Virus record (IMG/VR): IMGVR_UViG_3300032287_003559
Span: 111,136-175,135 of that record
Source of the DNA: a virus
DNA: 64,000 nucleotides
Strand: one strand, 5' to 3'
Positions 14,997 through 22,535 of the stretch are shown piece by piece. Numbering within the stretch: the stretch's first letter is position 1; the number at the start of each line of letters is the position of its first letter. A program made the position numbers and the translations under genes. The notes below the pieces were generated by a model that did no database searches, was not told where the DNA came from, and saw nothing but the letters and a program-made list of their open reading frames with translations.

Positions 14997-15355
14997 TGGA
15001 AAACACTTTTCACGAAGTTTATTTTGATGTAGAAAAGGCAATTGATCTTGCCTTTAATGGACAATTTGTTTTAAAATTTTATGATTATTTAAAAATTCGC
15101 AAAACACTTAGGCGTGAAGTAGAGGAATTTATTGAAAGTTCTACTGCATCTAATATAAGTAACGTTGTTATGGATTTGGATGAATATCTTGAAGGTGGAT
15201 CAGATAATGCTCATAAACAACTTCGTGAAGGTTATGGTCATATTTCAAAACCTCAAGCAAGAAAAATAAGAAACTATCTTTATAGTATTCTTGAAGATGC
15301 CTGGAGATACAGCGATGACAAAAGACCAGGAAGGAGAAAAAAGAAAACTAAATAA
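14996..15355 (+). CDS. Hypothetical protein
   Basis: 119 residues, helical and charged, ending in a basic run (GRRKKKTK). ATG overlaps the nrdC stop (TAATG). No known domain seen; probably co-expressed with its neighbours. Confidence 0.75.
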   Translation: MENTFHEVYFDVEKAIDLAFNGQFVLKFYDYLKIRKTLRREVEEFIESSTASNISNVVMDLDEYLEGGSDNAHKQLREGYGHISKPQARKIRNYLYSILEDAWRYSDDKRPGRRKKKTK

Positions 15356-15521
15356 CTCAGAGCCTCAGATTAATCGAGGTGTTGAATTATTATTACGGAA
15401 TAGGAGGAAGAGAGCATCAGAACCAAAAACTTTTCAAATGAAGTTTGGTAAAATGATCTCTCTATTCCGTAGAGAGTTTCATTTCTTTATAGAATTTCAT
15501 TTTGATATTAAGAAAAAATAA
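15315..15521 (+). CDS. Small basic hypothetical protein
   Basis: 68 residues from ATG 15315, overlapping the preceding gene by 41 nt in another frame. Arg/Lys-rich middle (LLRNRRKRASEPK) and aromatic C-terminus (FRREFHFFIEFHFDIKKK). Upstream codons to 15291 are open but unlikely used. Confidence 0.6.
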   Translation: MTKDQEGEKRKLNNSEPQINRGVELLLRNRRKRASEPKTFQMKFGKMISLFRREFHFFIEFHFDIKKK

Positions 15522-15539
15522 ACTCTCTGGAGAGAACAA

Positions 15540-15773
15540 ATGGGAACAGCATATGTAATAACATTCATAGTAATGTTCACTTTGCTTTTTTTTATGGTTG
15601 GAGGTATAATTGGCTGGTTAGTTTATAGACATCTGTTAGAAAATAAACCTCCTTATTTACATCCAGAGTTTTTTGATGAGAATGGTCAGATAATACCTGA
15701 CGAAATAGTATCTGTAAGATTTGAAAATAGCGATTACGATTATGAGTACGACGAAGACGAGGAAGAAGACTGA
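15540..15773 (+). CDS. Membrane-anchored acidic protein
   Basis: 77 residues: one N-terminal transmembrane helix (VITFIVMFTLLFFMVGGIIG), then a soluble part ending in a strongly acidic tail (DYDYEYDEDEEED). GGAGAG lies before the ATG. The acidic 3' end overlaps the next gene. Function unknown. Confidence 0.75.
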   Translation: MGTAYVITFIVMFTLLFFMVGGIIGWLVYRHLLENKPPYLHPEFFDENGQIIPDEIVSVRFENSDYDYEYDEDEEED

Positions 15774-16308
15774 AGATAATATCGAATCTCTTCCCACAAA
15801 TCCTTTTGTGTTTGAAGTTTTAGAACTTGCTTCAAAACAAAGATCAAATGTTAAAAAGGTTGAAGTTCTTAAAGCATATGAACATGATTCTCTTAAAACA
15901 ATTTTTGTTTGGAATTTTGATGAATCTGTAATCTCAATGCTTCCAGAGGGCGATGTTCCTTATGCTGATACAAATGAGCAAACAATTTATTCTGGAACTC
16001 TGTCTGAAAATTTAAAAAGAGAAACTGACGGTGGAGAGTCTGCAACAGGTCAAGATCTTGATGGGAGAGGTAAGACTTCCCTAAGAAAAGAGTATCAAAA
16101 TCTCTATCATTATGTAAAGGGTGGAAATGACTCCCTTACAAATATTCGCAGGGAGATGATGTTTATTAATCTTTTAAGAGGACTTCATTCTAAAGAAGCA
16201 GAGATTTTGATTCTAGTTAAGGATAAAAACCTTACGGATAAATATAAAATAACTCAAGAAATTGTTAAACAAGCCTACCCCGATATTACTTGGGGAGGTC
16301 GTTCGTGA
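15742..16308 (+). CDS. Conserved-type hypothetical protein
   Basis: 188 residues from ATG 15742 (a start at 15721 is possible). Mixed helices, with a Gly-rich mid-section (GGESATGQDLDGRGKTS) and helical C-terminal half (RREMMFINLLRGL). Resembles a protein common in T4-like cyanophages of unknown role; no motif allows a functional call. Confidence 0.75.
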   Translation: MSTTKTRKKTEDNIESLPTNPFVFEVLELASKQRSNVKKVEVLKAYEHDSLKTIFVWNFDESVISMLPEGDVPYADTNEQTIYSGTLSENLKRETDGGESATGQDLDGRGKTSLRKEYQNLYHYVKGGNDSLTNIRREMMFINLLRGLHSKEAEILILVKDKNLTDKYKITQEIVKQAYPDITWGGRS

Positions 16309-16658
16309 ATTCTATGAGAAGTTTAATTGATAGAGTAAAGGGAGAAAATATGACTGAATCTGACAGAAAAGAAAAGCAAGTTCTCCCTCATGAATATGGA
16401 TGTCAGATTCTCTTAGAAAAAACATCAATTGAAAAAGTAAAGGATCCTTCATTTCCAAACGATGCTTATTTAATCTGGTATATTGTTGATGGTAATCAAC
16501 ATATGGACCTAACACGTTGTAGTAGGAAAGTAAATTTATTTGATATGTATTATGATAAGTATGGTCCAGGTGCAGTTCAAAAAATTGATTTTGGTTATGG
16601 AAGAGTGAATCCCCGACTTTGGGGATATAAACAACCTGAGAAAAAGAAAAGAAAATGA
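16305..16658 (+). CDS. Hypothetical protein
   Basis: 117 residues from GTG 16305, which overlaps the previous stop (GTGA) and has GGGGAGG seven bases before it; ATG 16314 is the alternative. C-terminus is basic (PEKKKRK). No recognised family. Confidence 0.7.
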   Translation: MNSMRSLIDRVKGENMTESDRKEKQVLPHEYGCQILLEKTSIEKVKDPSFPNDAYLIWYIVDGNQHMDLTRCSRKVNLFDMYYDKYGPGAVQKIDFGYGRVNPRLWGYKQPEKKKRK

Positions 16659-16867
16659 GTGCTGGATTTGGTGGTCAAGGAAAAGAAAATAGAATCGGTA
16701 AAGATGCTAGCATTACTATTGACCTAGATAATATAGATATTGTTCTAAAACAATATAAAAAAATTAAAAAGTATCAAAAATCATCTCTGTACGCTATCAA
16801 AACAATGGACGGAACAGAAGATATTGTGAGTTCATTGATAAAGGAAGCGGAGGAAAATCCACTGTAA
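16655..16867 (+). CDS. Hypothetical protein
   Basis: 70 residues, ATGA overlap with the gene before and stop directly abutting speD. Gly-rich N-terminus (MSAGFGGQGKENRIGKD) and Lys-rich helix. Function unknown. Confidence 0.65.
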   Translation: MSAGFGGQGKENRIGKDASITIDLDNIDIVLKQYKKIKKYQKSSLYAIKTMDGTEDIVSSLIKEAEENPL

Positions 16868-17194
16868 ATGGGGAAGCATTATCTACTCAATTTGTATGGA
16901 TGCTCGTTTGTTCTTTTGGACGACGAGCGTTGTCTTATAGACTTACTAGAAAACGCAGCGATAGCGAGCGGAGCAACTGTAGTTCAAACAATTTCAAAAA
17001 AGTTTGATCCACAGGGAGTTACTGTTATTTGTTTATTATCGGAAAGTCATATAAGCATTCATACATGGCCTGAGGAAGGTAAAGCAGCAGTGGATGTGTA
17101 CACTTGTGGGGATTGTAATCCAAAGATTGGTTGTGATATAATCATTCAGCAACTCTATGCATCCAACCATACATTGAGTTACATAGAACGGTAA
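16868..17194 (+). CDS. speD: S-adenosylmethionine decarboxylase proenzyme
   Basis: Makes decarboxylated SAM, the aminopropyl donor for spermidine. 108 residues, class 1b type. Self-cleavage occurs at the Glu59-Ser60 bond in SESHISIHTWPEEG, where Ser60 becomes the pyruvoyl group; TCGDC supplies the catalytic Cys. Starts directly after the preceding stop. Spermidine may help package or stabilise DNA (inference). Confidence 0.95.
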   Translation: MGKHYLLNLYGCSFVLLDDERCLIDLLENAAIASGATVVQTISKKFDPQGVTVICLLSESHISIHTWPEEGKAAVDVYTCGDCNPKIGCDIIIQQLYASNHTLSYIER

Positions 17195-17229
17195 CAAAAG
17201 TTACACAATAAAAATCTAATATATTAATA

Positions 17230-17325
17230 CGTTCATCGCTTATTGCGACGGAAGTAAGTTGACGCGGAACGGATCGTTCATTCGCTATTCGCAAATAGCG
17301 AACGCAAACGCCGACTGAAGGAACG
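17230..17325 (+). promoter_or_regulatory. Glutamine riboswitch (glnA / downstream-peptide motif type)
   Basis: P1 pairs CGTTC (17230-17234) with GAACG (17321-17325). The conserved core CGTTCATC...GACGGAAGTAAG...CTGAAGGAACGC follows the glnA/downstream-peptide consensus. P2 is TCGC/GCGA (17236-17239 with 17245-17248). A long extra hairpin (17281-17289 with 17294-17302) fills the variable arm. It sits 34 nt before a short peptide gene, the typical place for this class in cyanobacteria and cyanophages. Confidence 0.78.
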
Positions 17326-17358
17326 CTCTTTAACCTAAAAAACTAAGGAGAAAACCTA

Positions 17359-17520
17359 ATGTCAAAAGTAGTCTATCGTGGTGTCGAATATGATACCTCA
17401 GATCGTCCTAATCAAACATTTAAGCGTGAACCACGAGTAGAAATCTATCGTGGGTCTATGTTTTATGTTGATGAGAATGGAAACAAACTCTCTATGCAAA
17501 AAGCAGGAGGGCAAAAATGA
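17359..17520 (+). CDS. Small peptide controlled by the glutamine riboswitch (DUF4278-like)
   Basis: 53 residues; AAGGAG precedes the ATG. The start MSKVVYRGVEYDTSD resembles the Y-R-G-V-x-Y opening of cyanobacterial DUF4278 peptides, and a second YRGSMFYVD segment follows. In cyanobacteria this riboswitch class also controls glutamine-synthetase inactivating factors. A role in nitrogen or photosystem regulation is inferred from the leader, not shown. Confidence 0.7.
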   Translation: MSKVVYRGVEYDTSDRPNQTFKREPRVEIYRGSMFYVDENGNKLSMQKAGGQK

Positions 17521-17618
17521 ATACTTACTTCGTTCGTTACCTTAAAAGAAAGGCAAAGAAGGAGAAACTTCTCAAAGACGCACAACTGAATATGGCTAAG
17601 CAACCACAAGTTGCTTGA
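17517..17618 (+). CDS. Small basic peptide
   Basis: 33 residues (MNTYFVRYLKRKAKKEKLLK onward), Lys-rich amphipathic helix. ATGA overlap with the riboswitch peptide gene, so likely under the same riboswitch. Unknown function. Confidence 0.6.
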   Translation: MNTYFVRYLKRKAKKEKLLKDAQLNMAKQPQVA

Positions 17619-17622
17619 TTCT

Positions 17623-17661
17623 AGAGAGGGACTTGACTCCCTCTCTTTTTTTATCTATAAT
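17623..17661 (+). promoter_or_regulatory. Composite terminator and early promoter
   Basis: Perfect 9-bp stem (17623-17631 with 17638-17646) and T-run. Its six-base loop is CTTGAC, so TTGACT (17633-17638) is a -35 box; 17 bp later stands TATAAT (17656-17661). Confidence 0.85.
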
Positions 17662-17684
17662 TATTTGTGTGAGGGTTTATAAAA

Positions 17685-17927
17685 ATGGATAAAGAAAAAC
17701 TTAAATTCATAGTAAGAAATCTTGAGTCTCTTGTTGACTGTCTTAAGTCGGAAATTTACTCTGATGTTGATGTGAATTCATACAAGCAAGAATTTCAATA
17801 CGAAGAAATTGCCCCTTATATCGATGATTATGATGAAGTTTTTTATGATGAGGAAGATGATAATGAAAAATATGAATCAGTAAAAATTAATAAAAAAAAT
17901 ACAAATAATGATGGAGATGGACTGTGA
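17685..17927 (+). CDS. Acidic hypothetical protein
   Basis: 80 residues, very acidic in the second half (DDYDEVFYDEEDDNEKYE), Asn-rich tail. First gene after the composite promoter; its stop overlaps the thyX GTG start. No family recognised. Confidence 0.7.
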   Translation: MDKEKLKFIVRNLESLVDCLKSEIYSDVDVNSYKQEFQYEEIAPYIDDYDEVFYDEEDDNEKYESVKINKKNTNNDGDGL

Positions 17928-18646
17928 AGGAACTCAACGAAGAATTCGAATTCATGAAACCAGAAGTAAAACTTGTTTCAGTAACACCAGATGCAGAAAA
18001 GCATATGGCATACTGTGCAAGAGTAAGTAACCCAAAGAATCAAGACAATGAAAGTTTTGATGGATTGCTCAAGTATTGTATTAAACATCAGCACTGGAGC
18101 ATCTTTGAGCAAGCAACGATGACTGTAGAGATTAATACTACAAGAGGTATCGCGGCTCAGATTTTACGTCACCGTTCTTTTACATATCAAGAATTTTCAC
18201 AACGATATGCAGATACTAATCTTCTGAATCAAACTATCCCTCTTCCAGAACTTCGTCGGCAGGATGATAAGAATCGCCAGAATAGTATCGACGATATTCC
18301 TGACTATTTGAAACTCACTCTACTAGAAGACATCAGAATGCATTTTGAGCAGTCTCAGAGACTCTACAACCGCCTTCTAGACAAGGGAGTAGCAAAGGAG
18401 TGTGCAAGGTTTGTACTGCCCTTAGCGACGCCCACACGCCTCTATATGACCGGTTCTGTAAGGTCATGGATACACTACATTGATTTGCGTTCTGCACATG
18501 GTACACAGAAAGAACATATGGAGATTGCAGAAGCAGTTCGTTGTATTTTTACTTGTAAATTTCCAGCAGTGTCTGCTGCTCTTGGTTGGACTCGGGATAA
18601 TTGTGATGATTGTGAAAGTATTCAACCCTCAATTCGTATAGACTAA
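17924..18646 (+). CDS. thyX: Flavin-dependent thymidylate synthase
   Basis: Makes dTMP from dUMP using FAD, NADPH and methylene-folate. 240 residues from a GTG that overlaps the previous stop. The ThyX signature RHRx7S is present (Arg82-His83-Arg84 to Ser92, in LRHRSFTYQEFSQRY). CARFVLPLATPTRLYMTGS and WIHYIDLRSAHGTQKEH supply the nucleotide-binding part. Confidence 0.97.
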   Translation: MKELNEEFEFMKPEVKLVSVTPDAEKHMAYCARVSNPKNQDNESFDGLLKYCIKHQHWSIFEQATMTVEINTTRGIAAQILRHRSFTYQEFSQRYADTNLLNQTIPLPELRRQDDKNRQNSIDDIPDYLKLTLLEDIRMHFEQSQRLYNRLLDKGVAKECARFVLPLATPTRLYMTGSVRSWIHYIDLRSAHGTQKEHMEIAEAVRCIFTCKFPAVSAALGWTRDNCDDCESIQPSIRID

Positions 18647-18649
18647 ATA
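18642..18649 (+). promoter_or_regulatory. T4-type late promoter ACTAAATA
   Basis: Overlaps the thyX stop and lies 27 nt before the next start. Confidence 0.5.
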
Positions 18650-18675
18650 TTCTCATATAAAATGGAGGAGTAAAC

Positions 18676-18918
18676 TTGGCGATTTATCCGATTATTCATA
18701 AAGAAACTGGTGAGAAAAAAGTTATTGAAATGAGTGTCCATGACATTCAACAATGGTATAAAGACAATCCCGAATGGCAAAGGGATTGGTCTGAAGGGTG
18801 TGCATCTCCAGGAGAAGTTGGAGAATGGCAAAATAAACTCATCCAGAAAAACCCTGGATGGAATGATGTTTTAGGTCGTGCGGCAAAGATGCCGGGTTCA
18901 AAAGTCAAAAAAATCTAA
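18676..18918 (+). CDS. Hypothetical protein with TTG start
   Basis: 80 residues. No ATG fits the start; TTG 18676 is preceded by GGAGGAG at good spacing, which decides it. Product opens AIYPIIHKETGEKK and has Trp-rich turns (QQWYKDNPEWQRDWSEGC), ending in a Lys-rich tail. Resembles a small protein commonly seen beside phoH in cyanophages. Function unknown. Confidence 0.75.
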   Translation: MAIYPIIHKETGEKKVIEMSVHDIQQWYKDNPEWQRDWSEGCASPGEVGEWQNKLIQKNPGWNDVLGRAAKMPGSKVKKI

Positions 18919-18924
18919 CTTTAT

Positions 18925-19677
18925 ATGGCAAGAAGAAAAAGAGAAGACCAACCAATCGGAGTTGGAATGACTACAAAGCAAATGAAGCGTAAGAAGCCAA
19001 TCAATCTTGATTTGATGAGAGAGATTGAACCTCTCACTGAAAATCAAAAACTTTTATATAAAGCATATGAAAAAAATCAAAACATCGTTGCTTATGGATG
19101 TGCAGGAACAGGTAAAACATTTATTACATTGTACAATGCACTTCAAGATGTTTTAGATGAAAGAAGTCCTTATGAAAAAATTTACATCGTAAGGTCTCTT
19201 GTTGCTACTCGCGAGATTGGTTTTCTTCCAGGAGACCATGAAGATAAATCGTCACTTTATCAAATTCCTTATAAGAATATGGTAAAGTATATGTTCCAAA
19301 TGCCCGATGATGCATCTTTCGAAATGCTCTATGGAAACCTCAAAACTCAAGGAACTATTAGTTTTTGGTCTACTTCTTTTATTCGCGGAACTACTTTGGA
19401 TAATTCAATTATCATAGTAGACGAATTTCAAAATCTGAACTATCATGAACTTGATAGTATCATCACTCGTGTTGGTGAAAATAGTAAGATTATGTTCTGT
19501 GGTGATGCTACTCAAAGCGATCTTATTAAGACCAATGAAAAGAATGGAATTATTGACTTTATGAAAGTTCTTCGTATTATGCCTTCAATTGATATTGTTG
19601 AATTTGGAGTTGATGATATTGTTCGCTCAGGTCTAGTTAAGGAGTATATTTTGGCTAAAATGGAAGTCGGTGTATGA
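18925..19677 (+). CDS. phoH: PhoH-like P-loop ATPase
   Basis: 250 residues. Walker A YGCAGTGKTFITL and Walker B IIIVDEFQN, with the PhoH-type GENSKIMFCGDATQSDL between the core helicase-like motifs. An ATPase of uncertain role, very common in marine phages; an RNA-related function is often proposed. Overlaps the nuclease gene after it by 4 nt. Confidence 0.95.
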   Translation: MARRKREDQPIGVGMTTKQMKRKKPINLDLMREIEPLTENQKLLYKAYEKNQNIVAYGCAGTGKTFITLYNALQDVLDERSPYEKIYIVRSLVATREIGFLPGDHEDKSSLYQIPYKNMVKYMFQMPDDASFEMLYGNLKTQGTISFWSTSFIRGTTLDNSIIIVDEFQNLNYHELDSIITRVGENSKIMFCGDATQSDLIKTNEKNGIIDFMKVLRIMPSIDIVEFGVDDIVRSGLVKEYILAKMEVGV

Positions 19678-20354
19678 CATTTATTCATCATAATTACTTG
19701 GGTGATCTTGAATTAGAAAAGAAAGAAACAAACGGCACTCGCTTTTACCATCTTCCTGATGGGCAGTGGGTGCCTTCAATTACCTCAGTTACCTCATTTT
19801 ACAATCGTCAAATTTTTGTTGATTGGAGAAAGCGTGTTGGTATTGAGGAAGCAAATCGTATTACAAAAAAAGCAACTTCAAGAGGAACAGATTTTCACCA
19901 AGTATGTCAGGATTATCTAGAAAATAAAGAACTTGACTGGAATAATTATCAACTCCTAACAAAACATATGTTTTATCATGCTAAATCAGAGCTTGATAAG
20001 ATAAATAATATTCACGCGATTGAAAGAACTCTCTATTCAGAATATCTTGGACTTGCAGGAAGAGTTGATTGTATCGCAGAATATGATGGAGAACTAGCAG
20101 TTATTGACTTTAAAACCTCAGAAAAAATTAAACCAGAAGCGTGGATTGAAAATTATTTTGTTCAAGAAACATTCTATGCAGCTGCTTACTACGAACTAAC
20201 AGGAAAGGTTGTAAAAAAACTTATTACATTGATGGTTACTCCTGGAGGAGAAGTCAAGGTATTTGACAAAAGGAATAAAGGGGACTATATTAAGTTATTA
20301 GTTCGCTATATTAAAGAATTTGTACATCACAATACTAGGCCAGATGGAGAATGA
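19674..20354 (+). CDS. PD-(D/E)XK-family exonuclease
   Basis: 226 residues of RecB-nuclease/Cas4-like type. GRVDCIAEYDGELAVIDFKT contains the catalytic Asp and the D-x-K pair; an upstream RGTDFHQV His-containing segment fits the RecB nuclease motif I. Likely processes DNA ends in recombination-dependent replication, in keeping with gp59 and gp32 next door. Confidence 0.85.
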   Translation: MTFIHHNYLGDLELEKKETNGTRFYHLPDGQWVPSITSVTSFYNRQIFVDWRKRVGIEEANRITKKATSRGTDFHQVCQDYLENKELDWNNYQLLTKHMFYHAKSELDKINNIHAIERTLYSEYLGLAGRVDCIAEYDGELAVIDFKTSEKIKPEAWIENYFVQETFYAAAYYELTGKVVKKLITLMVTPGGEVKVFDKRNKGDYIKLLVRYIKEFVHHNTRPDGE

Positions 20355-20601
20355 ATTAGAAAAAGTATTAGAAAATAAGTTCTTCTGCCCATCACGTTTT
20401 GCACAAGAGATCGAAAATCTTGTGCAAATAAATGTTGATATGAATTATATTGATGCTATTATTTACTTCTGTGAACAAAATAGTATTGACTTAGAATCGG
20501 TTCCAAAACTTATTTCAAAACCACTGAAAGAAAAAATTAAGTACGAAGCAATGGAACTGAACTTTTTGAAAAAAACATCGCGTGCAAAATTAATTTTTTA
20601 A
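20344..20601 (+). CDS. 33: Late-transcription co-activator gp33
   Basis: 85 residues from ATG 20344. The arrangement ENLVQINVDMNYIDAIIYFC, then EQNSIDLESVPKLISKPLKE and KYEAMELNFL, follows T4 gp33. gp33 links the late sigma (gp55) and sliding clamp (gp45) on host RNA polymerase. Its presence fits the many ATAAATA late promoters. Overlaps the nuclease gene by 11 nt. Confidence 0.85.
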   Translation: MENELEKVLENKFFCPSRFAQEIENLVQINVDMNYIDAIIYFCEQNSIDLESVPKLISKPLKEKIKYEAMELNFLKKTSRAKLIF

Positions 20602-21198
20602 ATGGCTCCCTTTGATGCTTATAAATGTTATCTGTCTTTGAAAAATCATTTTACCAAAGACAGTTATGATTACTTTAAATATTGCGGAAAATCAAGAGCA
20701 ACTGTTCAATCATTTTATAAAAGAAAAGATAGATTTTGGTTTGAAAAAGTATCAAGACAAAAATCAGATCAAGAAGTTATAGATTTTTTTGTTGCTAATT
20801 TTGTATCTTGTCCAGATCCAGAAACACTTTGGATTGGAGAAATGATCAAAGAGGGAGAGGAAAGATACCAAAACTGGCAGAAGAAAATTCAATCACTTTC
20901 TTATGTCTTCAAGGAAGAAAGTCAATCTTTATTTGAAGAAAATAAATTTCAGGATGTTTTTAAATGTTCTAAAGGACATCCAGTTCTTTTAAAGAAATTT
21001 TTAAGTGGTAAAGTTTCTTTGGAAACAATGGTTCTTCTTGATAGAGTATTTGCATATTCGAATAACTTTGATAAAAAACTGCAAGATCCTGTGTGGAAAA
21101 CCGTCAGTCGTAGAATTAAAAAATACAGCCCTTTCATAAATACTGACGTATTTCGTTATAAAAAAATTTTGAAAGAAATTATTCTGGAGGATCAATGA
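20602..21198 (+). CDS. 59: Replicative helicase loader gp59
   Basis: 198 residues, all-helical, parallel to T4 gp59: DAYKCYLSLKNHFTKDSYDY at the start, KRKDRFWFEKVS, and KKFLSGKVSLETMVLLDRVF in the C-terminal domain. It loads gp41 helicase onto gp32-coated forks. Lies between gp33 and gp32 genes and starts right after the gp33 stop. Confidence 0.88.
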   Translation: MAPFDAYKCYLSLKNHFTKDSYDYFKYCGKSRATVQSFYKRKDRFWFEKVSRQKSDQEVIDFFVANFVSCPDPETLWIGEMIKEGEERYQNWQKKIQSLSYVFKEESQSLFEENKFQDVFKCSKGHPVLLKKFLSGKVSLETMVLLDRVFAYSNNFDKKLQDPVWKTVSRRIKKYSPFINTDVFRYKKILKEIILEDQ

Positions 21199-21539
21199 GT
21201 TTTTTTAGTTCCGAAGTCGTTCGTGCAGAGATGACGGAAATTGCAGAACTTCAAGAACAAATTTACGGAAACATTTTTAAGTTTCCAACAATGAGTAAAG
21301 AAGAAAAGCTTGAGCATGTTGAAGTTTTAGAAAAACTTTTGGATAAGCAAAAAATTCTCTACACAAGAATGAGTTTGTCTGATGATCCCGAAGCAATTGA
21401 AATGAAAGAACGTATCGTTCGGTCTGCAGTTATGATGGGAATGCCCCCAGGAACTGATATGAATATCATTCTTAATAATATGTCTAAGATGCTTGATGTA
21501 ATGAAAGAAAAAATTGACAAGACAGGTTCTGACCTGTAG
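21195..21539 (+). CDS. DUF1825-like conserved protein
   Basis: 114 residues, helical. The start MSFFSSEVVRAEMTEIAELQ and the Met/Gly-rich MGMPPGTDMN section resemble cyanobacterial DUF1825 proteins. Role unknown; position between gp59 and gp32 suggests recombination or replication. ATGA overlap with gp59. Its 3' end carries the gp32 promoter. Confidence 0.7.
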   Translation: MSFFSSEVVRAEMTEIAELQEQIYGNIFKFPTMSKEEKLEHVEVLEKLLDKQKILYTRMSLSDDPEAIEMKERIVRSAVMMGMPPGTDMNIILNNMSKMLDVMKEKIDKTGSDL

Positions 21540-21542
21540 AAT
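21514..21542 (+). promoter_or_regulatory. Early promoter for gp32
   Basis: TTGACA (21514-21519), 17-bp spacer, TAGAAT (21537-21542), inside the end of the upstream gene. The spacer holds a 6-bp inverted repeat (ACAGGT/ACCTGT). Confidence 0.75.
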
Positions 21543-21587
21543 AACGAAGTACACAAAAGCCAAATCCTATTAATACGGAGTAATCTA

Positions 21588-22535
21588 ATGTCTTTCGAAA
21601 ATCTCAAGAAACAATCCAAACTGGGTTCTCTGACTTCTAAACTGGTAAAAGAAGTAGAGAAAATGAGCACTACTTCTGGAGGTGCTGATGAGCGTCTCTG
21701 GAAACCAGAGATGGATAAAACAGGTAACGGTTTCGCAGTAATTCGTTTTCTTCCTGCTCCTGAAGGAGAGGAACTTCCTTGGGCAAAGATGTATTCACAT
21801 GCTTTCCAAGGACCTGGTGGATGGTATATTGAAAACTCTCTGACCACAATCGGTCAAAAAGATCCTCTTGGAGAATACAACCGAGAGCTGTGGAATACTG
21901 GTACTGAATCTAATAAAGAAATTGTACGTAAGCAAAAGCGTAAACTATCTTATTACAGCAACATCTATATTGTAAAGGATCCTGTAAATCCTCAGAATGA
22001 AGGTAAAGTCTTTCTGTTTAAGTATGGTAAGAAAATCTTCGATAAGATCATGGAAGCAATGCAACCTGAGTTTGAGGATGAAACTCCTATCAATCCTTTT
22101 GATTTCTGGCAGGGTGCTAATTTCAAACTCAAGATCGTAAAGAAAGATGGATACTGGAATTACGATAAGTCCGAATTTGGTTCCATTGAACCACTACTGG
22201 ACGATGATGATGCGATGGAAGCAATCTGGAAGAAGCAGTATTCTCTGACTGCAATCACTGCTCCCGATCAGTTCAAGTCATATGAAGATCTTGAGCGTCG
22301 TATGAATATGGTTCTGGGCATCAAAAATTCTTCTCCTGCTCGCTCCCGTGCTGTGGTTGAACAGGAAGATGACCTAGAAGAGTTCTCTCAAACCCCTACT
22401 GTTCAAGATCGTGTAGTGGAAGAACTGGAACAATCTTATGCTCGTTCTAAGTCTCCTTCTCTTCCCAAAATTGCAACGGAAGATGAAGATGAAGATGATG
22501 CTCTTGCATATTTCTCACGTCTTGCTGAAGAATGA
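21588..22535 (+). CDS. 32: Single-stranded DNA-binding protein gp32
   Basis: 315 residues. N-terminal cooperativity region (MSFENLKKQSKLGSLTSKLV) then the OB-fold core: ENEGKVFLFKYGKKIFDKIM and FDFWQGANFKLKIVKKDGYW match T4 gp32, and the C-terminus is acidic (TEDEDEDDALAYF) for partner binding. The zinc-ligand His-Cys3 cluster of T4 is not there; the equivalent segment reads NSLTTIGQKDPLGEYN. Own promoter; terminator downstream. Confidence 0.95.
   Translation: MSFENLKKQSKLGSLTSKLVKEVEKMSTTSGGADERLWKPEMDKTGNGFAVIRFLPAPEGEELPWAKMYSHAFQGPGGWYIENSLTTIGQKDPLGEYNRELWNTGTESNKEIVRKQKRKLSYYSNIYIVKDPVNPQNEGKVFLFKYGKKIFDKIMEAMQPEFEDETPINPFDFWQGANFKLKIVKKDGYWNYDKSEFGSIEPLLDDDDAMEAIWKKQYSLTAITAPDQFKSYEDLERRMNMVLGIKNSSPARSRAVVEQEDDLEEFSQTPTVQDRVVEELEQSYARSKSPSLPKIATEDEDEDDALAYFSRLAEE

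Noticed and set aside
17281-17302. Hairpin as a transcription terminator after speD
   Set aside because: No T-run follows; it fits better as an arm of the riboswitch.
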